From the NCBI GenBank assembly GCA_029448655.1, contig JACCLO010000001.1, positions 2,666,001 to 2,730,000 on the forward strand: 64,000 nucleotides of DNA, given 5' to 3'. Shown here piece by piece: positions 23,601 to 36,332 of the stretch. Numbering within the stretch: the stretch's first letter is position 1; each line of letters starts with the position of its first letter. Under the pieces are notes generated by a model. That model was given only the letters and a program-made list of their open reading frames with translations. It ran no database searches and was not told the origin of the DNA. The position numbers were made by a program, and so were the translations under genes. Source of the DNA: Wolfiporia cocos. Lineage: Eukaryota; Basidiomycota; Agaricomycetes; Polyporales; Phaeolaceae.

Positions 23601-24044
23601 TGTACCGATATCCCAAAGGGGAAGTTAAACGCCTGCGCCACTCGCACGATACATACGCACTGGCGAGCTGTGAATCAGCGATCTTGATGCACTGTTCCAA
23701 TCTGAACGGATTGCCGAGCGCTTTCTTGGACTGTTCAATGAGGTCCTCTTTGATCGGGCGAATAGTCAATGTCTGACACGTAAAGGCCACGCCACACACC
23801 CACCGGCTAACAGATCCAGCTTCTCTCTCCCGCTCATCTTCCCGACAAGCACGAGCTCCCCGGTTCCCCGGGCGCCATATTTGCCGTTTCGCAGGACCAG
23901 GGCGCGTGCGGTCAGCGGTTTGTTCCCATTTGCGTCTCTCAGCCTGCTCGGGTTTTTAGCGAAGACCTCCCGTGGACCGACCGGCACCAGTTCGCGGGAA
24001 TTGGATATGACAGGCTTAGTGCTCTTGATCTTTGCGGGCGGCAT
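20682..24044 (-). CDS. Unknown fungal protein with HicA-like C-terminal domain, copy B
   Basis: The start is the ATG at 24042-24044 (MPPAKIKSTKPVIS); the stop is at 20682-20684. About a dozen exons splice cleanly. The N-terminal half is helical and has no recognised domain (TLTIRPIKEDLIEQSKK, NNLQDPDLFATKIRAEVL, SAWKIITDTFQDLAEAG, YVFDWAGLKSVHKSFIDSII). A long acidic tract follows (22400-22040), then NPFIKLLGSLRG and a Lys-rich run of KKKKKKPKKKK near 21600, then a Ser/Pro/Ala-rich linker. The last ~90 residues (from about 21080) read KWEHFLKVMREMGFKYDPSTAG...VRFDPPDP...HPDPTLYPVLLKEFSKKLKRYYGW. This pattern resembles the HicA/YcfA double-stranded-RNA-binding-like fold. The acidic and basic tracts suggest a nuclear or nucleic-acid-associated protein, but that is inference. 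Confidence 0.75.
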
Positions 24045-24583
24045 TATCACCACTCTCGAGGGTCTGCACGGCCGTGGTTCACAGCACTAGCCCGCCCAGA
24101 GTCGCGCAGCAAATATAGACAGGAGCAAGAGCGGACGATGTTGCCTCTGAGCATATCGCCTCGAGGCGCCCGGCCATTATTTGTCCCTATTGCAATCAGC
24201 ATGCCGGATCAATCCAGGCGCGCATATGCGTCATGGCAGGCCGTTTACTTTCAACTGCCTTCGACACTCTCGCTCTTCGCCTTGTTCAACAACATGCGCT
24301 GCTCGCCGCCACTATACTGTTCCAGCTCTCTGGCTGCTGTGTATGTCAGGCTTACTGTGCTTTGATGAACGAGAGCCTGGTCTCCAACAGCGTCTGCGTG
24401 AAACGTTACGCGTAGTGTGCCCGTCACTCTGTGGCTGTGTCTTGATGGACCATATAATGCGACTCACGCTCGTCTCTGGACCTGATCGCCCCTGCGGTCA
24501 CCGACGACGCTCTCGACGACGTTCGCATTTCTCTCTCTGCTGGTCAGAGCCCTTTAATTTCTTTCGAATTCTTATTGGCCTCG
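24045..24583. promoter_or_regulatory. Divergent intergenic region (bidirectional promoter by position)
   Basis: About 540 bp separate the start codons of two divergent genes, so promoters of both must lie here. Pyrimidine-rich stretches occur near 24510-24570 just ahead of the plus-strand start, as is common for fungal transcription start regions. No specific operator recognised. Confidence 0.4.
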
Positions 24584-26652
24584 ATGGCTTCTTTTAACGT
24601 TTCTCGTACGTATTTCATTTTCGCGGATGGCTTAGCAATTGGTGCTGATCAACAACAATCTCAGTTGACGACAGTTCTCCTTTGATAACATACTCACCTT
24701 CTAATGCCTGGACTGACACGCCTGCGAACGACACGCTTGTAAAGTCCTACTACGACAGCTCTCTGCACACGGCCTCTGCCGAGGGTGCCACGGCGCAGAT
24801 CTCTTTCAATGGCACTGGTATCTGGCTGTATGGTGGTCTTCGCCCCGGCTATGGTGCATATGCGGCTTCCGTAGACGGTGTTCAGGTCCTCCTAGGAAAT
24901 GCGAACTCGTCAATCGCGGAGACTAGGCAGCTGCTTGCTGGGATTTCGGGTCTGAGAATGGGGGAGCACACAATTACGCTCACGAGTGCTGGAACGGGAC
25001 CGATTGATCTCGACTCGGTGATCTTCGAGACTAGCATCGGATCTGTAGGGTATGTTGCTTGTCTCGCTTAGGCGTGATTGTAGCCGGATTCCGCGGGATG
25101 TGCTATCCCAGAGTGATCTAGTTGCGACGCGCCGTCACTTCATGCTGTGAAGTCGCGCTGAAATTTAAATGTACTAATATGTGGCTTAGAGCTTCCGTTA
25201 CAAACGTAACGCTTGATGACACCAGCGCGAACATTACCTACAGCCCGTCTGCTGCGGATTGGAAGACGTATGATAGCTCGGCGTTTTACAACAACACGCT
25301 CCAGTCAGTCAAATGCCACACAATGTATTATACCTAGCTTAATCAAGTACGACGATAGTTACTCGCAGACGCAGGGTGCGAATGCTTCGCTGTCGTTCAC
25401 TGGCGATGCAGTGGCGGTATACGGCACTGTCTCTCCTCTTCACGCGAACTACACGGTCACGATTGATGGCAAGACCTCTCAGCCGTTCAATGCGAGTGCC
25501 GTCCGGACCATCCACTCACAGGTGAGTAGTGTAGCTGCACAATGTTCACAGTTGACTGACGTTCCTGCAGACACTCTTGGTAAGTAGCCATGGCTCTCCC
25601 GAGGACCTGACATAGAATCAACCGGTACATCCTCTAGTACTTTGCGGAGAACTTGGGCTCGAGCGAGCATACTCTGGTTATTACGGGCAACCCAGGGGAG
25701 AACACAGGCAGATACGTGGATGTTGACTTCATTACCGTATACAGCGCATCGCACAACTCGTCCACAGCGGCCACAACCACCACTGCGAGTGCCACCCCCA
25801 CAGTGACTTCGGGTGCCAATGGCATGACTGACCCTACGTTGAACCGTATGTCTGGCATCAACAATAGCAACAACAACGATGCCCAGTGAGCTGCTAGCTC
25901 AAGCGTTTATGCCTCACCGTCAGCATGCTGATATTTACACAGGTCCACGGGAGCGAATATCGACGACTCTTCTCGTCTGTCGAAGGGTGCGATTGCTGGG
26001 ATCGTTATCGGCAGTCTCTTCGGTCTGTTGCTGTTGCTACTGCTTCTGTTCTTCCTGCTTCGCCGTTACCGCAGCCGCGCGGGCTTATCAGGCTCGGGCA
26101 AGCCGGACATGTCCCAGGTCTCCCCCGTCCTCCCTATGCAGACGCAGGAGCACGATATCGAGGCGTACCCATACGACTATTACTCGCACAGCCCGCAGAA
26201 GCAGGTCCCCGGGCTCGTGTACGGGGACGAGAAGCCGCGGCCCGCCGCAAATGCAGCCCTAGGCGCACGCCGGGTCTCGCACGCGACGCAGTGGTCGCAG
26301 TCGTCCATCGACTCGTCCGCGACGCTGCACCACAACGAGCCGCCGCTGCCAAAGTGGGACGCGAGCGCGCCCGTGCCGACGCTCGTGCTGACCACGCACG
26401 ACCGCGGGAGCACGCACACACGCACGGGGTCGGAGACGTCAACGGTGGTCGGCGAGGAGGTCGCGCAGGGGTTCTCGGAGGTCGTCCTGCGCCCGACGAA
26501 CGTGTCGGGTGCGCTGAAGGTACGCGGTGCCGATTGTCATTGGATGTGGAGTCGGGCGCTGATGGTCTGATGCAATACAGACTGCCCCGCTGCGACCGCC
26601 ACGCCCGCCGAGTGTGGCATCCAGCATCACGCGTTACTATTATGAGGTGTAG
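24584..26652 (+). CDS. Type I membrane protein with paired beta-rich ectodomains
   Basis: The start ATG at 24584 gives MASFNVS, then an intron, then LDDSSPLITYSPSNAWTDT. Two related extracellular modules follow, each opening with a (L)DDxSxxITYSP motif: the first contains AQISFNGTGIWLYGG and the second ASLSFTGDAVAVYGT. Each ends with TITLTS/TLVITGN, typical of small galactose-binding-like or lectin-like jelly rolls in basidiomycete cell-surface proteins. N-glycosylation sites and a Thr/Ser-rich stalk follow. A single membrane span (AIAGIVIGSLFGLLLLLLLLF, about 25990-26060) is followed by a basic RRYRSR stop and a cytosolic tail of about 180 residues with Ser/Thr/Pro and YDYYS. The reading frame runs to TAG at 26650-26652. 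No cleavable signal peptide is obvious at the N-terminus chosen, so the start may be misjudged. Possible cell-surface sensor; ligand unknown. Confidence 0.75.
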
Positions 26653-27563
26653 AGGGCTGGTTTGCAACTGTCAGATTGTTGTCGGGAGTTGACTGTTGTG
26701 ATCGTGCAACTTGTTTTCACGCATTGCGGTGCAATGATATGACCGTCCTTGACGTCGTTACCAAGATTGACTAACGCGGCAAACTAGCAAGTGAGTGTGT
26801 GTTCTAATTCCTCTCAGGCGCCAGCAGTAGGTCAGCAACTCGAGTCAATGACTTTGACATACCCTGGACCAAGCAAATTACTTCTGATGTAGCACGACTT
26901 TGCACTGCAGTATGGTGCTGACAGGCATGCGGCGCGTATCTGTCGAGCAGCTATCATCAAGACCGGGCAACTGTAGTCGTCACTCCGAGCAATACTACTG
27001 CTACTCGGCTTCCTAGGCGACCTGGGAAGCTGGCGACCATCCGACTGACCAAGTTGGTGCATCCGGAATTAGTAGGCGGCTTTACGCACGATAACCAAGA
27101 CTGCCGTGCTGCAAGAGCATGTCCGCGTTTGCTCAACAATAAGGCGTGCAAAGATTGTGCGGCATTCTGTCTCCAATTGTCCCGCCTTGAATTCGGCGCC
27201 GCTACCGAGCGCTGGCCACAACGGCATGCGCGATGGAACACAGATCGCGCGTCGCCTAGGCAACGGTAGCGCGCGGTCACGTGGGTACTTGTAACAACGC
27301 ATATGAAAACAGCAGCGCGATTGATCACTCCACACAGCACCGTGCGTTCATTCTCCTTCAGCCTTTCCTCCTTTCTTCTTGTTGGACGAGCTGAGCTCGC
27401 TGGAGCCCCTGGTTTCCGTCTCGTTCTTCCGCTCACTTGAAGCAAGCCTTCCTGCTGCTCTCTGTTGTTGAATACTGCGCAATCTGCGGCGGACCGGGTC
27501 CTTGTACACTGTTTGACCTTCTGCTTTCGACAATCTAAGCATCCTCTTCCCAACCTCGACGAG
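26653..27563. other. Intergenic, nothing recognised
   Basis: No coherent exon chain on either strand. The open frames here lack splice partners or domains. The pyrimidine-rich stretch at about 27345-27370 and 27430-27470 probably belongs to the promoter and leader of the next gene. Confidence 0.4.
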
Positions 27564-28202
27564 ATGGGCAACTTGATTTGGCACGAGTGGGCGCGTTACG
27601 TCGCTATCACCGCCAGCGTCTGTGAGTATTGTCGGTTACGGCCACAGCCGATCACAATTAACGGTGGACAATGTAAGACACCATCTGGGCGGCCTTTGAA
27701 GGGATCTACTTCCGCAAATTCTTTTGGGACTTCATTGGCGGTATCTTGCGCGCCCCTGGAGGATTGCAGTGAGTGGCATATGCTGTCTCCTCGGGAATGT
27801 TTCGCACCGACACAATCTCGCCACCCCTAGACCTTCCCCGAACGTCTCGTTCTTCGTTACAATCATTGTCAAGGCTCCCATCATTCAGATTTTGTCCATG
27901 CTCACTGGCGCCACGTTGGTTGCTATCGAGTATCCAGCGCCCTTCCTGAAGGGGACCTCGATACACCGAAGTTTCGTCGCGCGCATCGTGCTTCTGATAC
28001 TGCACGCGTTTATAGCGGTGCTATTTTATCAGGTGCGTGTTACCCGCTCTCTCGCAACGTGTGAGTGTAATTGATGTTTGCCTAGGGTACGAACGGAGCC
28101 TTATACGCGCTCATCGCCGCCATGGCCTATACACGCGCTATAATGCTCGGAGAGACAATGGAAGAGGCGAAGAATAACAGAGGCAGGGGCGGACAGGCCT
28201 AG
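27564..28202 (+). CDS. Small conserved fungal multi-span membrane protein
   Basis: MGNLIWHEWARYVAITASVY begins at ATG 27564. An intron (about 27621-27676) precedes TIWAAFEGIYFRKFFWDFIGGILRAPGGLQ. A third exon gives PNVSFFVTIIVKAPIIQILSMLTGATLVAIEYPAPFLKGT, and the last exon ends in YTRAIMLGETMEEAKNNRGRGGQA with TAG at 28200-28202. Four hydrophobic segments are visible in about 160 residues. This is a widely conserved ascomycete/basidiomycete hypothetical membrane protein (I believe the DUF7727 family). The charged C-terminus MEEAKNNRGRGG is typical of it. No enzymatic motif is visible and the function is unknown. Confidence 0.85.
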
Positions 28203-28900
28203 TGTCTATTGCTCTCGGAAGGACAGACTTCCCGCGTGCCGGGCTGGTTTCATCTTGCTGCAGTTCACCTTTTCCATCCCACTCACTTCGTCGCTCTTTG
28301 TTTTCCGCATCCGACATGCACAGCTGTCCCGGCCTGTGGCTGGGAATATTCGTTTCTTCGATCGAGCTCGTTTGCGCTGCTTTCCGTCTCAATGCTTGCG
28401 TCTCGCTTATATCATTTTGTTCCTTTCGCTGCACTGCTGTATTACTTCCGCATGCTTGTACTAGGTAAAATCACAATCCACGGCTGATCCGTGGTCGCGC
28501 ACAAATGTCTTGAACAACATACCTTCGACAAAATCGTAGCATGCCGTACACGATGATGCTCGGCCGGCGCGGCTATTACGCGATGACAACAACGGCCACG
28601 GTCGCGGAAGGGCCGCGTCGCGGACGCGTCAATTGAACAATGCGCATGATTTCGCGATCTTCACCTCTTGCACATAGACTTCCATTTACTACCAGCTGGA
28701 CGACTAGAAGGATACACTCACAAACGTCTCTTTTCGTGCTGACTAGCTACGCACTAACTGCGATAGCCCCGAGAAGCATACCGATACCGATCACTGATCC
28801 TTGTAAGCGACCCCGCGTCGACGCACAAAACAACGCGACCTACGGCTTGATACCATCGCACGCTCATCGTCACAGATCTCTGAGCATTGCTGCTATACCT
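28203..28900. other. Intergenic between two plus-strand genes
   Basis: Nothing coding is convincing. The region carries the 3' flank of the small membrane protein gene and the promoter of the Ap4A phosphorylase gene. Confidence 0.4.
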
Positions 28901-30191
28901 ATGCCGCAGACACCCGCAGAGATTGTTGCGAAACTCCCTGAGGCATTTGAAAAGGCCCGGGAGTCCGGCGATCTGCTCTTCTTCCCGTCTACGGTGCACA
29001 AGCACCGGGACAGTGATGTCGAGGTGTGTCCACTCTTTTAACAGCAGACATTGGCCCGACTGTGGACGGCTCGCAGTTCGAGATCAGGCTATGTCCCGCG
29101 CTGCAGAAGAAGCCCGCACTCCCGACGCCGCACTTCGTGACGGCGGCGGCGCTGCAGCCCCAGAAGCCAGACCCGTTCGCGCCGCCGTACGTCCCAAACC
29201 TGTACCTTGGCGAGCTGCACGACGACGAGGCGGGTGCGGAGTATGTCATCCTGGTTCGTATGCGCGCTCCGCGTCGTGTGCACCAGTGATTGACGGACGT
29301 TTCTGGCGTGGCGGTAGTTCAACAAGTACTCAGTCGTGCCGCACCACATCCTTTTGGTGACCAAGGGTGCGTGCGTGCATCCTATCGTACAGCTGACAAT
29401 AGGGTAGGGTGCAGCGGAAATGGTTGATGGGCTTTCTCCGCAGAATACCAATCGCAGACGTCGCCGTTGCTCCCGCAAGATCTAGTGCAAGTATATTCGC
29501 TTCTTGCCGCTGCACAGCGATCCGGGAAGCGATTTTTTGCATTCTACAACTGTACGTAAATTATTCATGTCTCCACAGACCAGAAAGTTGGTGAATGGAA
29601 AGTGCAGGCGGTGACCTCAGCGGCGCCAGCCAGCCACATAAGCATGTACAGCTAATTCCCCTAGAAGACGACGGTCCGCCCGTCGAAAGACTAGCAAGAG
29701 CAACGAAGATAGATTATCCGGGTCCGTTCGACACTGCCACCGGTAGGCTGCCACTAACGGCTCTTGACACAGACCGGCCTTTCACGCTTAACGCGCTCCC
29801 GTATGCAAACCATGTCCGCCGATTGCCGGCGCACCTCCCCTCGCAGGGGTACGAGGAGCTCGAGCGCACGCTCGCGGACGCGTTCCTCGCGCTGCTCGAC
29901 CTGGTCGTGGCGACCGTGCGTCACGACCCGACGTACCCAACGGGCACGCCATCGTACAACGTCGTGCTGACTCTTGAGCACATACACCTCATTCCCCGGC
30001 GGCACGAGAACCACACACTCGCGGCGACGGGCGAGCCGCTGAGTGTGAACGCGCTCGGCTTCGCGGGAATGCTGCTCGTGAAGAGCGAGCGCGAGCTTGA
30101 CGCGGTCAAGGAGGATGGCGTCGGTGCAATTTTGAGGGCGGTGGGGCTCGAAAGCGTGCAGGAGGAGATCGAAAACGAGCAGCGGAGTTGA
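28901..30191 (+). CDS. Diadenosine tetraphosphate phosphorylase (ATP adenylyltransferase, Apa1/Apa2 type)
   Basis: The chain starts MPQTPAEIVAKLPEAFEKARESGDLLFFPS at ATG 28901. Exons then give FEIRLCPALQKKP, PNLYLGELHDDEAGAEYVIL, FNKYSVVPHHILLVTKEYQSQ, LVQVYSLLAAAQRSGKRFFAFYNC, and the catalytic GASQPHKHVQLIPL (H-x-H-x-Q; the middle His is the nucleophile in this HIT-related family). The last exons hold NALPYANHVRR and SYNVVLTLEHIHLIPRR. Stop at 30189-30191. The enzyme splits Ap4A with phosphate into ATP and ADP. The length of about 330 residues and domain order match the family, and no damage is visible. Introns are 50-60 nt; the one after FYNC is best read with acceptor CTCAG at about 29622. 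Confidence 0.9.
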
Positions 30192-32484
30192 GGAATCGCG
30201 AATTCGCAAGCCCTGAGCGGGATGTGGTATGTACTGCTTGATGCAGGGTCGAAACATAACTGTCTGGTGTTTCATCACTTACGGCTGTCGCTGGCGCGAG
30301 GTGATAGTAATTGATAAAATTAGCTCCCCGCTAGTATCGTAGCAGCTACTCTTCCTCAACAAACACGGGCGTCGACCGTAACAAGAAGGATTGAGATACG
30401 TGATGAGAAAGACATATGCAATTGATGCGTGTACGACGGCATCTCGCTGCTCCACCACCGCGCACTGTCAACCACTAGTGTATGCGATGCGTCAAAGGTG
30501 CCGACTGTTAGAGCTTGAGTGAACATTCGTGCTAATATGTCCTACGTCATGTAGCTTGAGCGTGATTCTGATGGACAGCGCGGAGTCGCGTTCATTATGC
30601 GATGAGCATCCTATGCCTCGTCATTGGATGATAATTCGGGTCCGAGGACGAGTCCCGTTAATTTACCGGTATGTAAATGCGAAGGTGCCGGCAAGAGCGA
30701 GTAAACAAGGTATTCTGGCTCGATCTGTCTTTCCGCAAAGTCCGCTTTTCGCGTCCATGCATACAGCTTCTGAGGTCATGCATGAATCCGGCTTCGCGCG
30801 TAGCCCATGCTCAAGCGCAGCTGCAACGTGTGCGTCGCCTGATAAAGAACATAGTACAGTATACGTACTGCGTCCGACAGGCATTTCTCGATCCTAGGGA
30901 TAGTCAAAGGCAATACATTAAGCGATCGACCGCCAAGCCAAGGGTGTGTCGGATAGGGCCTCGGACCGATCATCCTGTGTCAGGGATGTGGCCTAGAAAA
31001 TGTGTATTGACAATGATAATATATTTGAGACGGTGTCGGTGGACTAGCATCGAGCTAATGTATCGGCTGCCAGCAGAGACGCAGATCTACTTGAGTTTCC
31101 TTTGCACGAGAGCCGATTAGACAAAGTCAACAGACGTAGTCATTCGCTTTGTCAAGCCCGATTACCAAGGCCGACGCTCGCATGTACGGGAGATGGACCA
31201 GGATCTTCCGCGGCATTCACTGCAGACGAGGTTGTGCTGCTTTGCGGCGGTCCCGTGTCTGGCCATGCAAGTGGAGACGAGCTTAATGGGAGCCACATAC
31301 CTGTCATTGCAGTTATCGGGTCCACAACGGTCAGAACTTGCGAGAGGCATCTGAACTACGTAGCCGATGACCCTAGAAGTCTACACATAGAGGTTCCCCG
31401 TCCTTGCGTTGGGCGGTGACCTCGGCGTAGTCCGGACATCTCAAAGGTTCCATCAAATGTCCGAATACCATTCTAGGTGTCTACCAACGATAATCTGCTT
31501 GATCCAAGCTAGGGCTGTCCAGCATTTGTCGCTCAGCATTTTCAATCGAGAGCGATCAAGCGACAGAATTGAGACTCAGCAAATACAGATATCCAAACCC
31601 TTCGCCGGGGGCGCGACTCGATCCACAGATCTCTTCATCGCCATGGCCAGCATGTTCCAGTTGTCTTGCAGTTGGTCCAGCGCAATGCAATTAGCATCAA
31701 AGCTTTACATTGGAGGGCTCCTTCGACCAAAGAGGTTGGTTGCGAGGTGCAGCGGGCGCCTCACATGCCTTCCTCGTTCGGCAACGGCAGTCTGAATTCC
31801 GAGTCTTGCTGAGTGTTGAAACCATGCCACCTGTGTGAAAGCCGTGCTTGTCAGGGATCCGATGTCGGACGTTGAGCATATTCGACGTGAAATCCTCAAC
31901 TAGTTGTTTCGCGGACACTGTACAGCTTTGGGATGTTTTCAGCCCGCGGCCAGTCTTTCGAGCGATTTTGAAGCGACAGCGAGTCGCCTCTGAGGAGACT
32001 CCCGGGGGTCCTGTTGATTGTGTGATTCCCGCAGCCAGCGCCCGTCCCCGCATTGGTCGGTTTGGATCTGATTAGCTCGTCCATTCCATGGAGATACGCT
32101 CATCCTGGCTTTCCGGGGTACGTTCTCCATACAGAAAATCGCGCCGCGGCGCCAGGCAGGGACCGAGCTTGTTACATAGTGCTGCAAGTCTGTCGCCCGG
32201 TGAAATTCCATGCAATCTGAAGTATTCTGTCGAATAGAGCTCACTCGCACCGTGGAGTCCGCTATGCTCGAAGCAGGCGCAGCTGGAGAGAGGCACCCGA
32301 GCAGCGTTGGAATGTAGGCACGGAGAGGAGGCGTATAAGAGGAGCTGACTCGTGGCCGGGGATGCGATACGAGCCGGACACGACTTGCCACTGCTGACGT
32401 AAGCACCCAATGGACGGGAACCGATCGCTTGTGGGCTTTCTCGTCTGCGTAGCCCCGTACTACCCTCCTTCACCTCCCACTACC
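30192..32484. other. Long intergenic stretch, nothing recognised
   Basis: About 2.3 kb with no exon chain I would defend. Open frames exist (for example near 30677-31120 and 31409-31795) but show no domain, no plausible splice structure and mixed codon use. The final few hundred bases must carry the promoter of the Mga2-like gene; a CACGTG-free, pyrimidine-rich segment runs from about 32450 to 32484. Confidence 0.4.
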
Positions 32485-35400
32485 ATGTCCTCCTCCTCCA
32501 CGACGGCCTGCTCCAGGTCGCCCTCGCCGTCTCCCGCGACGCCCGAGTCTGCGGACGGCCTCGACTCCGTGCTCAACAAAGATGATCTCTCGGCCTGGTG
32601 CAGCTCTCTTTCCCCAACCAATTATCTCTTTGAGGAAGAAGCCCAGTTTCCCAGCCCCGGTAAGGCCGATGGCGCTCAGATTCTTGAGCTGGAGGACTTG
32701 CTGCAGGACGGCGCCTTCCAAGAGTGGGTGCCCCTCCGCTGACTCGCGTCGTGGTACTGTTGAACACAGCAAAACGCAGGTCGAGTCCGCCAATGTCCGA
32801 CGGACATGTTGTTCTGGACCCTCGTGTCATCTCGAAGCTTGCACTTCCGTCAGGATCCGACACCACCAGCTTTGCTGCCCGCCCTCACAACGTTATGCCG
32901 GCCACGAAACCCGTGCCCCCACCGCCATCACAGCCGCGTCCAGACCCGGCGTTGAATGCGCAGCGCGTCGTATATCCTCCAAAGGAAACATGCTACAAGT
33001 ATGTGTCCTCACGACTGACATATGCGTTTTGACAATTGAATTGCATCAGCCTCCCTATCATGGTGCCCAGCATACCCGAGGGCGGCACCAAGTCTCGAGT
33101 CGAGACTCAGGTCAGGTTGACCGTTGATTTGGCTCATGCGAGCGCTTCTTCTGGTGAACCCCCGAAGTATGATAGGGTGGGGTCGTGGAAATGGCTGCGC
33201 CTACCGAGAGGCACGTCGACCAAGAGGAGGACGCGAAAGGAGGGCAAAATCGGTTAGTGGCGCTGCACAACTGCTGCCGCCGCCTTCGTTGACTCCTCAC
33301 CAGACGCTCCTGCTGAGGACACACTCTACCTCACCACTGAAGTGTTTTGCTCGACCGCTCCGCATACACGAGTGACATGCTGCGGGAGCTGCCAAGCCCG
33401 CGAGGTGGGTACATCCGCCTCATGTATATCTCACTTGCTCCAACTCATGAGTTCATTTGTGTTAGGCGAAGCGCGTTGCCAGAAAGATTGCCGCGCGTGT
33501 TAGGCCTGCGCGCTCTGATACCGAGTCACAGGACGACGCACCGATAATACCTGGCAGAGGCAAGCATGAAGACACCTCGAACATTGTGCAGTTCAACTGT
33601 CCGGAGATCCTCGACTTTTCTACTGGCTCGGTAGTGCTTCCCCTGCGTATCACTTGCTACTGCCGACACCACCGCGAGAAAGCAGGCTTCAATGTGCACT
33701 TTACCATGCTGGATCATATTGGGCGTGTCGTTGGCACGGGGGTGACACGCCCGATCATGATCACGGACGATCATAAGACAACAGGCGCGAATGCAAAGGC
33801 CCACGAACCGAAGCACGGGTTGGAATGGCCTCTGGGAGACACTGATGTATCTGCTAGGCGCAAGAAGCCCCGCCTTGATACCGCCTTTGAAAGGTCAAAG
33901 AAACGATCAAAGCCGTATGACACTGCGCAGAGGAATGCGCGAAGAGGTAGCATTGTCAGTGTGGATCCGTCATCCAGGGCCACTTCCACGATCGCCACGC
34001 GTCCTTCGTCACCTTTGCAGAACTTCGCATCCAGCCCGATGCCGTCCTTCTCGCAGATTGAGCAGGCGATGTCGAGTGGCGTGGATCCCGCTAGTCCTCC
34101 GCAAATGCACCAGATCCCCTCGACAACGTTTGATTTCTCTGGCCCTCTTCCTACCGACGCTCCCCCATCGATGTTCGACCAGGATGTGACGATGGCGCAG
34201 GAGTTCAATCCTGAGACAATCACATTTGAGCAGTTACTGCACACGTATTCCCCGCCTCCCGCGCCACCTGCGCCTGCGTCCCCTGTGCCGCTTGCGCTTG
34301 ACCCGACACAAGCACTCAGCGTGCCTCAGCAATCCCCGCCGTTCCTGCTCTTCAACCAGCAGAACCCACCACCCATCACGGCTTTGCCCCCGCCGCGCAT
34401 CCACCGACTAATTCCATCGTCGGGTCCGACGTATGGCGGGATCGAGGTGACCGTACTTGGGGCGAATTTCCATCCTTCGATGCAGCTGAACTGCACTTTC
34501 GGCGGCACGACATCGAGCTCGACGCAGCGGTGGAGCGACAACACGCTTGTTTGTATGCTCCCGCCGAGTCCAACCGCGGGTGTTGTAAACGTGTGGTTCG
34601 AGGGTCTGCACAAGCAGGAGGATGGCACGCCGCCGTGCTTGTTCACGTACACGGACGAGACGGACAAGGCGCTGTATGTCTTTGTCCTTTACTTTAGTAT
34701 TTCGTCGTCTGACATCATCGCGCTATTCGACCAATTACAGGATGGAGCTTGCACTCCAGGTTGTAGGTCTAAAGATGACCGGAAAGATCGAGGATGCACG
34801 CAACGTGGCCATGCGCATTGTTGGGAACACCGGCTCAGATGACTCCAGTGGTGGAGCAAGATCAAGTAATGCCATGCAGCTTGCAGGCGAGCTCGACATC
34901 CCGCGCGACCTCCGACACCTCCTTCTCAGCCGTGCAGGCAGCAACGGCGATTTCGAGACGGTCATCCTAAACTTCCTCTCCGTGCTTGATATTGCCATCG
35001 ATCGTCCGACCTTGTCGCTCGCGTCGTCGATCTCGCACCAAACCGCCAGCGGACAGACACTCTTGCACTTAGCTGTGATGGCGAAGTTCCCAGCTCTCGT
35101 CAGGTTCCTTATCGCGCACGAGATCGACATCGACGTGCGGGACAAGAACGGCTGCACGGCGTTATTCCTGGCTGCTGTCGTACGTTCTACTGAGTGCGCA
35201 AAAGCTCTTATAGAGGCGGGTGCGGCGCTCGATATCGTAAACGCACTAGGCAAGACTCCGGAGGACGTTGCACCGGAAGGGTTCTTCGACGCTATCTTTG
35301 TGATCAGCGACGACGACGAGGCAGCATGGGGCGATGTCGAAGAGGAGAGCGAATCGGACGAGCCGGCCAGACCTGCGCCGCCGCGCAGAGCACGCAAGTC

Positions 35401-36332
35401 CTTCGTGCGCCGGCGTCGGTTGTCTCACTTCACAAGGGATATTACGCCACAGTCCAAGACGCCCCAGCGTCCCGCTGCACGTCCTGCGGAGTCGAAGAGC
35501 AAGAAGGCGCTGGAGGCAGGCATGGCCGACGAGAAACAGGTCGCGTCGTTCATGGACATGTTCTCGCGCACGCTCGCGCAATGGCAGCATCCCCAGGGCA
35601 TGATCCCGAACATGCCGAACTTACCGCTTCCTCACTTGCCTCACCTCCCACTGCCGGCGATCCCCGCGTGGAATGCTCTGCCACAGATGCCTGCGGTGTT
35701 CCCGGTCCTCGTACCGATCACCGCGATCTCGCAGCTGTGGGGAGAGAAACGCGTTGGGGAGAAGTCCGCTGGGGAATCGGAGGACGATAAGGACGCAGGC
35801 GCGCGATCGAAACAGGCGGTGCCGACGACGCAGGACTGGCGCGCGTTCTGGGAGAAGCTGGTCACCCAGGGCGGCGAGTCGCCACAGACGCATGACGAGA
35901 TTTCTGATGCGCCGCCACCGGCGTACTCGCCCAGGAGATCTGACAGCTGCGAACTGCCAGCCGACGTGAAGGTACCACTATCGGAGCCGGTCGCATCGTC
36001 CAGTGGTGTGATGTTGCCCCCAAGCTCCGAGCGGATCGTCTCGCGGCACATTGGATACGAGTCACTACCTCTGCCAGAGCAGGAGGTCAATGCATATGCG
36101 TACAGGCCGGCGCACAAGTCGCTGCGGAAACAGCAGAAGAAACAAGACCGCATGCTATTCTGGTTCTGGATCCCGATCCTGCTATGTGAGTGCAAGTATG
36201 CTATGGCTTTATACCCCTCGCTCATCAACGTGTTATGCATTAGTTGGTTTGACCTGGGCATTCGTCCACTTCATGCGCGTCGCATTCCATGCGACGAGAG
36301 CTCTATCGATCAAAGCTGGACTGACTGTGTAA
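32485..36332 (+). CDS. Mga2/Spt23-like membrane-tethered transcription factor (IPT/TIG, ankyrin, C-terminal TM)
   Basis: The likely start is ATG 32485 (MSSSSTTACSRSPSPSPATP); an in-frame ATG at 32410 would add 25 residues. The N-terminal region contains an acidic segment ILELEDLLQDGAFQEW. Next is a conserved block (LPIMVPSIPEGGTKSRVETQV, then IVQFNCPEILDFSTGSVVLPLRITCYCRHH). The IPT/TIG domain is at about 34390-34670 (HRLIPSSGPTYGGIEVTVLG). Ankyrin repeats run about 35030-35270 (GQTLLHLAVMAKFPALVRFL, NGCTALFLAAVV). A basic patch and a single C-terminal membrane span (MLFWFWIPILL/LVGLTWAFVHF, split by an intron at about 36184-36243) finish the protein. In yeast, Mga2/Spt23 sit in the ER membrane and are released by ubiquitin/proteasome processing to induce the OLE1 desaturase; a similar lipid-saturation role is inferred here. 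Confidence 0.9.

Noticed and set aside
26134..26667. 177-residue minus-strand frame
   Set aside because: Lies opposite the cytosolic tail of the type I membrane protein and is Arg/Ala-rich shadow sequence.
30677..31120. 147-residue plus-strand frame in the long intergenic region
   Set aside because: Starts from a non-preferred codon context, Arg/Cys-rich composition typical of non-coding DNA, no domain.
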